DNA from: Sphingobacterium athyrii
GTDB taxonomy: Bacteria; Bacteroidota; Bacteroidia; Sphingobacteriales; Sphingobacteriaceae
Length of the DNA: 64,000 nucleotides
Direction: 5' to 3'
Assembly: GCF_003071065.1 (NCBI RefSeq)
Contig: NZ_QCXX01000009.1
Coordinates: 186,001-250,000 of the forward strand
Shown here: piece after piece, positions 27,937 to 37,485 of the stretch
Position numbering within the stretch: the stretch's first letter is position 1
How the letters are laid out: every line of letters begins with the position of its first letter
Notes under the pieces: generated by a model
What the model was told of the DNA's origin: nothing
The model's database searches: none
What the model saw: the letters and a program-made list of their open reading frames with translations, nothing else
Translations under genes and position numbers: made by a program

Positions 27937-27966
27937 TTGCAAATATTAAAAAAAGTTATAAATTTG
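27937..27966 (+). promoter_or_regulatory. Promoter of the third SusC/SusD operon
   Basis: TTG (27937-27939), 19 bp, TAAATTTG (27959-27966), in the same sequence context as the promoter at 23090-23119. The predicted leader is about 140 nt. Confidence 0.78.
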
Positions 27967-28112
27967 TATTTAACATTTTTTAACAGTCAGGCTCCCTCAC
28001 TTGAAAAAAATGTACAACTAACTAGCATATATGAATTATGGAAAAGTTTTAACAATACTAGCCACATTATTATAAAAAAGATAAACATACTTAATTAAAC
28101 TAACATAAACAT

Positions 28113-31064
28113 ATGAAACACAAATTACTCAGTTTTTTACTGGGTGGTGCTATTTTAACGTCGGTAGCATTTGCCCAAGAAAGGAAAATTACAGGAAGAG
28201 TTGTATCTACTTCAGGACAAGCTGTATCTGATGCAACAGTTGTTGTTCAGGGCTCTAATGTTGCTACAAAAACCGATGCGAATGGTAATTACTCAATCTC
28301 CGTATCTAAAGGGGGAAAAGTCGTTTTTAGATCGATAGGATTTGAGGACCAAATTGTAACGATTAGCGACCAGGCTACTTTATCCGTTACTTTAAGTTCT
28401 TCAAATTCCGCGCTGGATGAGGTTGTTGTTGTAGGTTACGGTTCCGCTCGTAAGGTTGGTTCCGTCGTAGGGGCACTTACAAAAGTTAGTGGAAAAGACA
28501 TAGGCGGTAAACCTACTGCAAATGCTTTAGAAGCCCTTCAAGGAAAAGTTCCCGGATTACAGGTGTTTACCTCAAATGGAGAGCCATCAACAACACAGTC
28601 TATTCGTCTTGATGGTGTAGGTTCGCTAAGCGGAGGCAATACTCCTTTATATGTAATGGACGGAATCCCAATTGGAAGTGGATCTATAGTTTCTATGAAC
28701 CCAGAGGACTTTGAAAGTGTTACAGTATTAAAAGATGCTTCTGCAACTTCAATTTATGGAGCTAGGGCAGCAAATGGTGTAATTTATATTACTACAAAAA
28801 AAGGGAAAGCGGGCGATAGGGCAACAATTACTGCGCGCGCGCAGTATGGATGGAGTAATTTGGCTAATAGAAAACCACAAGAGAGATTCATGACCAGAGC
28901 TGAACTTCAAGGCTTGTGGTTGGAAACTGGATATAGAACTCAAGCACAGATTGATGAAATCAATAGAACATATCCTAATGATTTTAAATGGGATGAATAT
29001 TATTATAAAAAAAATGTACCAATTAAACAATATGACCTAAATATATCTGGAGGGTCAGAGAAAACCCAATATTATATTTCAGCTGGTTATATAGATCAAG
29101 AAGGGGTGATGTACCGTTCTAATTTTGATCGTATAACATTAAGAAGTAATATTACTTCTAAAATTAATAACTGGACTACAGTGGGCTTAAATTTGGGAGG
29201 AGGGTATGATCGCAGACAAACAAACGGCTGGGGCGCCAATAGTACGAACGGTGGTTTATCTATGTTTGTTCTTCCTTGGTTTTCTCCTTATGATGCAGAA
29301 GGAAATGAATATTATGATAAAGCTATTCCGGGATGGGGTAGGTATAATCCTAAATATTTGGCTGATATGAATCCAAGTCCGTCAGGTAATCAACAATTTA
29401 ACCCTACGGCATTTATCGAAGTAAAGCCTCTATCTGGATTGACACTCCGTTCTCAAGCTGGTATGGATTATTATAATAGTCGAACTTCAATTAGAAGACT
29501 ACCATCATATGACGGAGCGAAAGGTAAAGGTACTGCTACAGAGGAATATTCACAGGGAGTTTATAGAACTATCACAAATACAGTCGAATATAAAAATATT
29601 TTCAAAGATGTACATGAATTTATTGTTTTAGGTGGTCAAGAATATTCTGATTATAGGCAAGATGATTTTTCTGGCTCTTCGGGAGGATTGACAGATGATA
29701 GATTAATCCTACTTTCCAATGGGACTATTGATAAAGATGTTAAACAATCTATAGATGAATATGCTTTTCAATCATATTTTGGAAGAATTTCATATAATTT
29801 CGATCAGAAATACTTTGTTGATGCTACCGTTCGTAGGGACGAATCGTCTCGTTTCGGTAAAAATCTTAAAGGGGCTAATTTTTGGTCAGTGGGAGCAATG
29901 TGGAATGCTAAGAAAGAGACATTCTTACAAAATGTAGAATGGGTGAATGATTTAAGAATGCGTTTAAGTACTGGATCTCAGGGAAATTCGGGGCTTGGTA
30001 ACTATGATGCGTTAGCTACTGTAGGTACAAATACATATGACAATGCTGTCGGCTGGGGAATATCGACACCTGGAAATCCGAACCTGTCTTGGGAGAAACA
30101 ACTTAAAACAACCTTCGGAGTTTCAGCAAATCTTTTTGGTCGAATTACTCTGGATGCAGATTATTTCCATCGGACAACAAGTAGTTTATTAATGAGTGTA
30201 CCTTACCCTTATACTTCAGGTTTTGCAGAGGTGCGATCTAATGCTGGAAATCTTGTCAACAATGGATTTAATTTAGGGCTAAGTGCGCAAATATTTAAGT
30301 CTGAAGATTACTATTTGACACCTTATATAAACTTTGGGATCGTTAACCAAAAAGTTACGGAGATATTTCAGGGTAAGGATTATTGGGTAGTGCCTAATAC
30401 CGGGGTGAGCTGGGCTGTGGGGAAACCTGTTGAGTTTTTCTACCCAGTACAGGCGGGCGTTAACCCTGATAATGGCTTAATGCAATGGTATTTACCAGGT
30501 GATAATATTTCACAGTCAACACAAGATCCTAATCGAGTTACCACCATTTTTAATTCAACAGCTCTTCAGCAAAGTACTGGCATTAAGAGATATCCCCCAT
30601 TCAATGGTGGATTTGGTTTTGCTTCAGGCTACAAAGGGATCTATTTAAATGTTGACTTCGCATTTTCTAAAGGGAAGTATTTAATAAACAATGATAGATA
30701 TTTCTTCGAAAATCCTTACAACTTTGCGGGAAATAATCAGTGGAGAGATGTTTTGGATTATTGGAAGAAACCAGGTGATATCACTAAGTTTCCAAAATAT
30801 GGACAAGTCAATCAGTTTGATTCTGGTTTAATTGAAGATGCTTCGTTTTTGCGAATGAAAGGCTTAACAATTGGCTATAACTTACCAAAAAGTGTTTTTA
30901 GGGGACAAAACTTTTTTAGAAGTGCGAGAGTTTTCTATACGGGGAGGAATCTTTTAACGTTCACTAATTACTCTGGTCCAGATCCAGAAGTTGATTCGAA
31001 TCTGACATATGGAGCAAATCCAAATACAAAACAATCGGTTATTGGACTTGAATTACAATTTTAA
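28113..31064 (+). CDS. SusC/RagA-type TonB-linked outer-membrane protein
   Basis: This 983-residue SusC has the same signal peptide plan (LTSVAFAQE), a carboxypeptidase-D-like domain, the plug start DEVVVVGYGSARKVG, PLYVMDGIPI and ASATSIYGARAANGVIYITT, and a barrel ending VIGLELQF. The plug and barrel are of the classical RagA/SusC group, unlike the two others here, although the first 80 residues resemble them. Its partner is a classical SusD rather than SusD-like_2. It transports an unknown macromolecular nutrient. Confidence 0.95.
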   Translation: MKHKLLSFLLGGAILTSVAFAQERKITGRVVSTSGQAVSDATVVVQGSNVATKTDANGNYSISVSKGGKVVFRSIGFEDQIVTISDQATLSVTLSSSNSALDEVVVVGYGSARKVGSVVGALTKVSGKDIGGKPTANALEALQGKVPGLQVFTSNGEPSTTQSIRLDGVGSLSGGNTPLYVMDGIPIGSGSIVSMNPEDFESVTVLKDASATSIYGARAANGVIYITTKKGKAGDRATITARAQYGWSNLANRKPQERFMTRAELQGLWLETGYRTQAQIDEINRTYPNDFKWDEYYYKKNVPIKQYDLNISGGSEKTQYYISAGYIDQEGVMYRSNFDRITLRSNITSKINNWTTVGLNLGGGYDRRQTNGWGANSTNGGLSMFVLPWFSPYDAEGNEYYDKAIPGWGRYNPKYLADMNPSPSGNQQFNPTAFIEVKPLSGLTLRSQAGMDYYNSRTSIRRLPSYDGAKGKGTATEEYSQGVYRTITNTVEYKNIFKDVHEFIVLGGQEYSDYRQDDFSGSSGGLTDDRLILLSNGTIDKDVKQSIDEYAFQSYFGRISYNFDQKYFVDATVRRDESSRFGKNLKGANFWSVGAMWNAKKETFLQNVEWVNDLRMRLSTGSQGNSGLGNYDALATVGTNTYDNAVGWGISTPGNPNLSWEKQLKTTFGVSANLFGRITLDADYFHRTTSSLLMSVPYPYTSGFAEVRSNAGNLVNNGFNLGLSAQIFKSEDYYLTPYINFGIVNQKVTEIFQGKDYWVVPNTGVSWAVGKPVEFFYPVQAGVNPDNGLMQWYLPGDNISQSTQDPNRVTTIFNSTALQQSTGIKRYPPFNGGFGFASGYKGIYLNVDFAFSKGKYLINNDRYFFENPYNFAGNNQWRDVLDYWKKPGDITKFPKYGQVNQFDSGLIEDASFLRMKGLTIGYNLPKSVFRGQNFFRSARVFYTGRNLLTFTNYSGPDPEVDSNLTYGANPNTKQSVIGLELQF

Positions 31065-31075
31065 TTAGAGAAAAA

Positions 31076-32560
31076 ATGAAAAATTTTAAAAATATATTAG
31101 GCATCATTTTATTAGGAACAGTAGTTCAATCTTGTAATATTGATAAATTTCCCCAAGATAAGATTGAATTAAGCCAATCATTTCAAACTGTTGAGGATGC
31201 TAAAAATTGGGATAATGCTACTTTTAGTTTTTTTAGAAGCCGTTCTTATGGTATCTATTCTCAGGTGACTGATGTGCAGGCCGATCAATTAAATGCTGTT
31301 CAAGACTTTGGGAATGTCTATGGTGATGAGCATCGTTGGACAAATTTTCTTTCAGACAATTATTCAATCAGAGATATTTACAGAAATTACTATTCTGGAA
31401 TCAATAATTTAAATACAGCAATTAAAGGCTATTCTACAATTGTGCCGAAAAATGATGCTGAAAAGACCCTTTTAAATCAGTATATAGGTGACGCTCATTT
31501 CGCTAGAGCATACTATTATTTAAATTTGACATTACGTTTTGCAAAGGCTTATAATGCGAGTTCTGCGGAGAGCGATTTAGCCGTTCCACTAGTATTAGTA
31601 CCGGATTTAGAGGCAAAACCAGCTCGCGCTACTGTAGACGCTGTTTATAAACAAATCTTGTCGGATATAGCGATAGCAAAAACTAATTTGATGAGTCAAA
31701 AAGGAAAACTTGCAGCTACAAGATTCACAATTGATGCAGTAATCGCGCTGGAGGCTCGCGTAAAATTGTATATGAGTGATTGGGGTGGGGCGGCTAATGC
31801 TGCAGTACAGTTAATTAAAGAAGGAAAATATCCGTTAACAACTACACAAGAAGCTTTTAGAAAGCTATGGATTGATGATAGTGGCGACGAAGTAATCTTC
31901 CAGCCTGTTGTCTCAAGACCGAATGAATTGCCCAATACTATTTCAACAACTTATGGTTATAGTGCAGCAAATAAAGATTATCGACCTGGTTTTATGCCTT
32001 CTCTATGGGTGATCAACAGTTTTAGTAATGCTGACTTCAGGAAATCGGTATATTTTAAAGAGGTTACTGTTGGTGGTCAGTCGCTAGACAAACCGCAAAA
32101 GGGTATTGTCGTAAATAAGTTTGCTGGATCACTTGTTACAGGCTTAAATATAGATCTGACCACAAACTATGTAACACCTAAAGTCTTTCGTATAGCGGAA
32201 ATGTATTTGGTCGCCGCCGAATCTTACTTTAAAGCTGGTAATGAGTTCGAGGCCTTGAAATATCTAAATGAGTTAAGAATCGCAAGAGGGCTCACTGCAG
32301 TTTCTTCATCAGGTAATTCGTTATTTAAAGACATTAAAGATGAAAGGACGAAAGAACTAATATTTGAAGGGTTCAGACTTGATGATTTGAAACGTTGGGG
32401 AGAGGGCTTTCAACGAAGAGATCCTCAATTGCCATTCGCTAGAACAGGTGCGGAATATGCTGACAAGAAAGTGGAAGCAAATAATCTTAAGTTTGTTTGG
32501 GGGCTCCCAGCAAATGATGTTACTATAAATCCAAATATTGTTCAAAACCCTGGATGGTAA
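31076..32560 (+). CDS. SusD/RagB-type lipoprotein (classical RagB/SusD family)
   Basis: The 494-residue lipoprotein has lipobox VQSC (cysteine at residue 20). Classical SusD features are GDAHFARAYYYLNLTLRFA (about 140-160), RIAEMYLVAAESYFKAGN and the C-terminal block DERTKELIFEGFRLDDLKRW. It lies 11 bp after its susC and ends before a strong terminator. It binds ligand at the cell surface and hands it to SusC. Confidence 0.93.
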   Translation: MKNFKNILGIILLGTVVQSCNIDKFPQDKIELSQSFQTVEDAKNWDNATFSFFRSRSYGIYSQVTDVQADQLNAVQDFGNVYGDEHRWTNFLSDNYSIRDIYRNYYSGINNLNTAIKGYSTIVPKNDAEKTLLNQYIGDAHFARAYYYLNLTLRFAKAYNASSAESDLAVPLVLVPDLEAKPARATVDAVYKQILSDIAIAKTNLMSQKGKLAATRFTIDAVIALEARVKLYMSDWGGAANAAVQLIKEGKYPLTTTQEAFRKLWIDDSGDEVIFQPVVSRPNELPNTISTTYGYSAANKDYRPGFMPSLWVINSFSNADFRKSVYFKEVTVGGQSLDKPQKGIVVNKFAGSLVTGLNIDLTTNYVTPKVFRIAEMYLVAAESYFKAGNEFEALKYLNELRIARGLTAVSSSGNSLFKDIKDERTKELIFEGFRLDDLKRWGEGFQRRDPQLPFARTGAEYADKKVEANNLKFVWGLPANDVTINPNIVQNPGW

Positions 32561-32576
32561 ACCGCTAAATTATAAG

Positions 32577-32617
32577 ACTAACAAAGGCCTCCTAACTAGG
32601 GGCCTTTGTTAGTTTTA
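32577..32617 (+). terminator. Intrinsic terminator after third SusD
   Basis: ACTAACAAAGGCC (32577-32589) and GGCCTTTGTTAGT (32601-32613) form a perfect 13-bp stem followed by TTT. Confidence 0.9.
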
Positions 32618-32941
32618 AACAAAATGTTTTGCTATTTAAATAGAAATGGTTAGTACAAATAGAGTGCAACCAAAATATAATCTCTATCTATTATTACCAA
32701 ATCATTAATTTTATGTATACAAATTAATAGTCTAACAATTTATTAATACTAACTTAACATTGAGAATCTATTTTTACGGCATTGAAATAAGAGGGCTTAT
32801 AATATTTAATAAGAACCTATAATCCTCTTAAGATTCATTCATTATATTAGAGATTATTATAATACCAATGAACCATCTGAACGTAAAACTGTTTATACGG
32901 ATAAGTTCTGATGATATCCATTGCTACAAAAAAGTTATTCA
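32618..32941 (+). other. Upstream region of the porin gene
   Basis: AT-rich and without a gene. A nested inverted repeat, TAAGAGG (32788-32794) / CCTCTTA (32824-32830) with CTTAT/ATAAG inside, could be a leader hairpin or operator. I found no clean TTG/TAnnTTTG pair. Confidence 0.4.
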
Positions 32942-34177
32942 ATGAAAAAAGCACTTTTACTCGCAACTCTGATCGGTCCAGCAGTAGCCATGGCGCAAAA
33001 TAACAATGCGCCTTCAAGTTATGATCCACATGATATCAAAATCACTGGATACCTTCAGACACAGTTTCAAAAGGCTCAATCACCAGGAATAACTTCGTTC
33101 TCCGGTGGTGATTTCTCCAAGAATTCCGACAACCGTTTTATGATCCGACGTGGCCGCCTTAAGATCGACCGCGTGGATACTTATTCCAGTATTGTATTTC
33201 AGCTCGATGCGACCCAAGACGGGGTTCAATTAATGGATGCTTTTATCCAACTGCGACATCCTAGCCAAAAAGGCCTGAGCCTGACCGCCGGTCTCTTCAA
33301 CAGACCCTTTGGCTATTCAATCGTTTACTCGTCTGGCTATCGCGATTTCCCGGAACGTGCACGTGTTTTTCAAACTATCATGCCGCGTGAGCGTGATCTT
33401 GGTGGGATGGTCAGCTACCACCCCGGAGGTAAAGTGAAATTCTTGAACTTAGACTTGGCACTGGTTAATGGAAGTGGGCACTCGGCCAAAGACTATGATT
33501 CCAAGAAGGATCTGATTGGAAACTTGGCTTTTAAATTCGATAGCCTTGCGGATAAAAGATTGCATCTTGGATTTGGCGGTTCATTCTATAAAGGTTCTGT
33601 CCGTAACGATACCAAAACATATTACACGGCCATTGCGGACGGTTATACAGCGCATACCAGTGATGATAATGAGGGAAAAGGGATTGGCAGAAATTACTAT
33701 GGTGCAAACTTACAGGTTGAACTCGACAATAGCTTTGGGAAATCCAGCTTCAAGACAGAATATGTGGCCGGCGACCAGCCCGGTGTTGCAGGAGGGGCGG
33801 ATATCAAAGGCCCGTATGCAAGCAGAAGTTTTACGACACAGCCAGCCACGGATTTATACCAACGAAAATTTAACGGTTATTACCTTTGGGTTACACAGGA
33901 AATCGCAAAAACAGGTGTGACAGCTTTGTTAGCTTACGATGTGTATGACCCTAATACAAAGGCAAGCGGAATGACCATTGGAATGCCAGATAATTTTACC
34001 GCTGACGGTGATGTCAAATTCAGTACGCTAGGTTATGGTGTTGCTTATCAGATTAGTAATCGCTTGAAACTTACCGTCTACAATGAACATGTGACCAATG
34101 AAAAAACGAGTTTGACCAATTTTTCTGATGATCTGAAAGACAACGTTTTTACAACCCGATTGCTATATAGATGGTAG
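32942..34177 (+). CDS. Phosphate-selective porin O/P-type outer-membrane protein
   Basis: The start at 32942 gives a proper signal peptide (MKKALLLATLIGPAVAMAQ); the earlier in-frame start at 32921 adds seven odd residues. The mature barrel begins HDIKITGYLQTQFQKA and has FMIRRGRLKIDRVDTYSSIV and LSLTAGLFNRPFGYSIVYSS, typical of the OprP/OprO (Porin_O_P) family, and ends in the aromatic residue W of LLYRW. Family members allow passage of phosphate or polyphosphate, but no pho genes are near, so the substrate is uncertain. It is transcribed convergently with a Crp/Fnr gene. Confidence 0.88.
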   Translation: MKKALLLATLIGPAVAMAQNNNAPSSYDPHDIKITGYLQTQFQKAQSPGITSFSGGDFSKNSDNRFMIRRGRLKIDRVDTYSSIVFQLDATQDGVQLMDAFIQLRHPSQKGLSLTAGLFNRPFGYSIVYSSGYRDFPERARVFQTIMPRERDLGGMVSYHPGGKVKFLNLDLALVNGSGHSAKDYDSKKDLIGNLAFKFDSLADKRLHLGFGGSFYKGSVRNDTKTYYTAIADGYTAHTSDDNEGKGIGRNYYGANLQVELDNSFGKSSFKTEYVAGDQPGVAGGADIKGPYASRSFTTQPATDLYQRKFNGYYLWVTQEIAKTGVTALLAYDVYDPNTKASGMTIGMPDNFTADGDVKFSTLGYGVAYQISNRLKLTVYNEHVTNEKTSLTNFSDDLKDNVFTTRLLYRW

Positions 34178-34259
34178 GGTAAATGAGACGCAATTTGAGA
34201 CCTAGTTTTGTTATAGCTCGCCCGATTCATTGGGGACGACCATCCCGATATGAATAGTC

Positions 34260-34829
34260 TCATATGATATTTTTTCGGATGCGGCTCAATGAAGATGCAG
34301 TAATACCTAAATACGAAGCCAACATGGCGAGAGGAACACGGTTTGCCAGTCCGGGGTAAAGTTTTAGAAACAGCAAATAGCGTTCGCTAGCGTCGAGATT
34401 CATCATGGTATTTGCTGTTTTTAATTTGCTTTCAATCACAAATCCGTATAGCTTAGCCATTAAAAGGGGCCAGATTTTGATCTCTTTTTCTAACAGTAAA
34501 AAATTATGGATAGTAAGACTCCATAACTGTGCATCTGTTACGGATTCAATATAGTCATTGGATGGCGTACGGTCCAAAAAACTTTGAAAATCCCCAATAA
34601 AGCGACCTTCGTAGATAAAGTAGCGTGTAAAATCGTCACCTTTATTATTATAATAAAGGGAACGAAATACACCGCTTTCAATAAAGGCTATACGATCGGT
34701 AACCTTGCCACAGGTAACGAAATAGGTTGCTTTTGGAATGTGCTTCTTCTCAAAGGCTTGCCTGATTAGTCCTTCCTCCCGCTGATCAAGCTGACCAAAT
34801 TTTCGGATATATGCTAAAAGCTGCTCCAT
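34260..34829 (-). CDS. Crp/Fnr-family transcriptional regulator
   Basis: The 189-residue protein has an N-terminal cyclic-nucleotide-binding-like beta-roll (ATYFVTCGKVTDRIAFIESG, residues about 34-53) and a reduced C-terminal HTH ending PLAMLASYLGITASSLSRIR. This short form, with an incomplete cNMP pocket, is common in Bacteroidota and may sense other ligands or none. It starts 9 bp after purA on the same strand, so it is probably co-transcribed with it. Targets cannot be predicted. Confidence 0.85.
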   Translation of the reverse strand: MEQLLAYIRKFGQLDQREEGLIRQAFEKKHIPKATYFVTCGKVTDRIAFIESGVFRSLYYNNKGDDFTRYFIYEGRFIGDFQSFLDRTPSNDYIESVTDAQLWSLTIHNFLLLEKEIKIWPLLMAKLYGFVIESKLKTANTMMNLDASERYLLFLKLYPGLANRVPLAMLASYLGITASSLSRIRKNII

Positions 34830-34838
34830 ATGTTCGTA

Positions 34839-36113
34839 TTAATTACCTAAGATAATTAATTCTTCTCGTTGCGGACCAGTGGAGAGGTATTTTACCGGGA
34901 TCTTTAATTCCTCTTCCAAAAAGGAGATAAATAGTTTCAGTTCTTTCGGAACTTGTGCTTGCTGGTTGATTTTGCTGAATGGGATATCCCATCCGTCTAG
35001 GAATTTCCAGACAGGTCGTGCGGAATCATCAACAGATGTTGGTGCGGTTAAGTCTCTTGTCTCACTATTTATTTCATAGGCTGTGCAAATTGGCACTTCG
35101 GACATACCACTTAAGATGTCAGCCTTTGTTAATACAAGATCGGTCACGCCGTTTAACATAATGGCATATTTTAATGCGGGAAGGTCTAGCCAGCCAACTC
35201 TTCGCGGCCGCTTGGTATTGGATCCGAATTCGCCTCCTTTTTCACGCAGTTCATCGGCAAGGGATCCCGTTATTTCCGTTGGAAACAGACCGTTTCCGAC
35301 ACGTGTGCAATAGGCTTTGGTAACACCATAAATCTTATCAATAAGCTTGGGGGATACGCCTAAACTCACACATGCTGCGGATGCGATGGTATTTGAAGAA
35401 GTTACATAAGGGTAGCTACCATGATCGATGTCCAATAAAGTAGCCTGAGCTCCTTCGGCCAATACTTTTTTATTGTTGCTGAGTGCTTCATTGATGATAA
35501 TTTCTGTATCGGCAATCTGTATTTTTTTTAAAAAATTGCATGCTTCCAGAAAATCGTCATATAATTCCTGCATCATCGGCATATCCTGTCCTAGTGCTTG
35601 TAGATCAAGGTACTGCCTAGTTAAGATTTGAAGTACCTCTGCTTCGAAATTGTTGGAGAATATGTCTCCAACACGTACATTTTGTCGAAGTATTTTATTG
35701 GAATAGGTCGGTGCAATTCCATTTTTAGTTGTTCCGATAGTACGGTATTGTGGCGATTCTTCGAAATACATATCCCAGTACTTATATGTTGGTAATACTA
35801 GGTGGGCCTTCGCTGATAAGAGAATTCGGTGGATTAAATCGGCATCAGACAGAGCGGCTTGAAGCTGTTCCACTTCTGCCCGGAATGCCAGGGGATCGAT
35901 AACTACTCCGGTACCGATAATATTTTTGATGTGGGGATAAAAGATTCCTGAGGGTAGTAATTTCAGCGTAATCCGTTTATCGTTGTGATAAATGCTATGT
36001 CCAGCGTTTGCACCGCCATTAAACCGTGCGATGATGTCATAATCACGACTGATCAGATCAATGATTTTTCCTTTCCCTTCGTCTCCCCACTGGAGTCCAA
36101 TTAAAATATCCAT
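34839..36113 (-). CDS. purA: Adenylosuccinate synthetase, divergent copy
   Basis: The start MDILIGLQWGDEGKGKIIDL at 36113 is chosen because the family begins just before QWGDEGKGK; the 56 residues upstream are not family-like. The 424-residue product retains the catalytic Asp and His (GDEGKGK, GGANAGHS), EGAQATLLDIDHGSYPYVTS and TRVGNGLFPTE. It converts IMP, aspartate and GTP to adenylosuccinate. Changes against the usual enzyme, from memory of E. coli PurA, are GTTKNGIAP for GTTGRGIGP, EGAQAT for EGAQGT and GSNTKRPRR for GATTGRxRR in the aspartate-binding loop. It may be a second paralogue with altered kinetics or substrate. Confidence 0.85.
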   Translation of the reverse strand: MDILIGLQWGDEGKGKIIDLISRDYDIIARFNGGANAGHSIYHNDKRITLKLLPSGIFYPHIKNIIGTGVVIDPLAFRAEVEQLQAALSDADLIHRILLSAKAHLVLPTYKYWDMYFEESPQYRTIGTTKNGIAPTYSNKILRQNVRVGDIFSNNFEAEVLQILTRQYLDLQALGQDMPMMQELYDDFLEACNFLKKIQIADTEIIINEALSNNKKVLAEGAQATLLDIDHGSYPYVTSSNTIASAACVSLGVSPKLIDKIYGVTKAYCTRVGNGLFPTEITGSLADELREKGGEFGSNTKRPRRVGWLDLPALKYAIMLNGVTDLVLTKADILSGMSEVPICTAYEINSETRDLTAPTSVDDSARPVWKFLDGWDIPFSKINQQAQVPKELKLFISFLEEELKIPVKYLSTGPQREELIILGN

Positions 36114-36238
36114 ATTGCTGTTGTTGAATTTATGGAACAAAGCTAGGACATAGCGGAACGGGCACAATTGCCATTTGGCAAAAAAACAGGTGCTGGTGTT
36201 TATTTCTTGAAAAATTGCCCGACGAAACGATGTGAGTT

Positions 36239-36820
36239 TTATCCTTGTTTTTGCCCGAGCTGTTTGATTTTTTGCAGCCACTTATGCCGCTTTGTTGCTT
36301 CCGAAGTCTTTATAATTCCAAGGTATGTCACTTTTACAGGCGATATACCACAAAATAGTAAAGTCGAATTTTTGAGTTGATTGACACTCGGCCTGCCATA
36401 GATAAGGGCATAATACCAACTCGGTTGATCTAACGTGGTGATAATTCGGGCGGATTTTCCTTTGAGCAATTTGTCCCAAAAAAGAGAGTTTTCACGGTAT
36501 TGGAACGCAAGACCGGGCAGAAAGAGCCTATCAATAAAACCTTTCATCATAGCCGGAAGACCGCCCCACCAAACGGGATGTACCCAAACTAGATGATCTG
36601 CCCATTGGATATCTTCCCAGGCCCGCAGGAGATCCGGTTCAAGTTCAGTTCGTCTCTGGTAACCAAACTGGAGATTGGGATTAAAATTCAGATCCGCGAT
36701 ATTGATGGAACGTACTTCTGCACCCGATGCTTCAGCACCTTCTTTATACGCTGCGGCAATACCAAAATTGAAAGATTCGCTATTCGGGTGACCGTTGATG
36801 ACAAGTATTTTCTTCTTCAT
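36239..36820 (-). CDS. Flavodoxin-fold NAD(P)H oxidoreductase (KefF/MdaB-like)
   Basis: With the ATG at 36818-36820 the product (193 residues) begins MKKKILVINGHPNSESFNFG, the phosphate-binding loop of flavodoxin-like quinone reductases. ADHLVWVHPVWWGGLPAMMK (about 79-98) and FIDRLFLPGLAFQYRE follow. These enzymes use FMN or FAD to reduce quinones by two electrons or, as KefF-type subunits, to gate potassium efflux. No kef gene is adjacent. The Crp/Fnr gene at 36880 lies upstream on the same strand. Confidence 0.85.
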   Translation of the reverse strand: MKKKILVINGHPNSESFNFGIAAAYKEGAEASGAEVRSINIADLNFNPNLQFGYQRRTELEPDLLRAWEDIQWADHLVWVHPVWWGGLPAMMKGFIDRLFLPGLAFQYRENSLFWDKLLKGKSARIITTLDQPSWYYALIYGRPSVNQLKNSTLLFCGISPVKVTYLGIIKTSEATKRHKWLQKIKQLGQKQG

Positions 36821-36879
36821 GTTATTCTTCTGATAACACAAAGTTAGCCGCACTCATTCCAGATTTATAGGACAAATGT

Positions 36880-37446
36880 CTAAAAAGTGATTTCATTGCG
36901 AATTCTGCTCAAATGGCGTTGTGTGATGCCCAGATAGGAAGCTAAATACTGTAGTGGTATTTGCTGGACAAATTCGGGTTGATCTCGCAGTAAGACCGTA
37001 TAGCGTTGTAGGGCTGTTTCTTTCTGCAATTGGAAGATGCGTTTTTCGAGTTCCAGATATTGTTGTTCAGCGATCATTTTGAGGTACTTTGTCCAGACTA
37101 GACTTTCTGCGGCGAGTTTGTCAATAGCGCTCTTTTTGATGACCCATAATTCGGCGGGAGAGAGCGCCTGCATGGTTTCAACACTTGGTCCACCAGTGAT
37201 AAAAGAAGAGTAGGCCGCGATTAGGCTGTTGGGAAATCGGAAACAATAGGTGACCTCTTCTGCGCTTGAGGTACTGTAATACGAACGAAAGATTCCGGAT
37301 ACAATGAAGGCGACCTCATTACAGGGTTGGTTTTCTTTGACAAAAAAATCGTTCTTGTTCAGCTTTTTATATTCAAAAAGCTGAACGATCTGGGTAATTT
37401 CTTCCTGATCAAAAAGACCCAAAGACTGAAAGTAAGCTGCTATCAT
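36880..37446 (-). CDS. Crp/Fnr-family transcriptional regulator
   Basis: The ATG at 37444-37446 gives MIAAYFQSLGLFDQEEI and 188 residues; a TTG three codons earlier is less likely. The beta-roll (KNDFFVKENQPCNEVAFIVS, about 31-50) and the HTH PLQYLASYLGITQRHLSRIR at the C-terminus match the same short Crp subfamily as the protein at 34260. It is likely to regulate the flavodoxin-fold oxidoreductase just downstream, since pairs of such regulators with one oxidoreductase are common in this phylum. This is inference from gene order. Confidence 0.85.
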   Translation of the reverse strand: MIAAYFQSLGLFDQEEITQIVQLFEYKKLNKNDFFVKENQPCNEVAFIVSGIFRSYYSTSSAEEVTYCFRFPNSLIAAYSSFITGGPSVETMQALSPAELWVIKKSAIDKLAAESLVWTKYLKMIAEQQYLELEKRIFQLQKETALQRYTVLLRDQPEFVQQIPLQYLASYLGITQRHLSRIRNEITF

Positions 37447-37485
37447 AACAATCAAACTTAGCTAAATTTCTCTTTGATAAAGTGC

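Noticed and set aside
10010..32560. Polysaccharide utilisation locus
   Set aside because: Three SusC/SusD pairs occur, but no glycoside hydrolase, lyase, sulfatase or hybrid two-component regulator is present, so a PUL call is not supported.
34839..36113. PurZ (aminoadenine pathway) identity for the PurA-like gene
   Set aside because: PurZ proteins replace the catalytic aspartate of GDEGKGK; here it is kept.
36114..36281. 56-residue N-terminal extension of the PurA-like protein
   Set aside because: The extension is basic, unlike any PurA N-terminus, and overlaps the neighbouring oxidoreductase gene; the internal ATG fits the family exactly.
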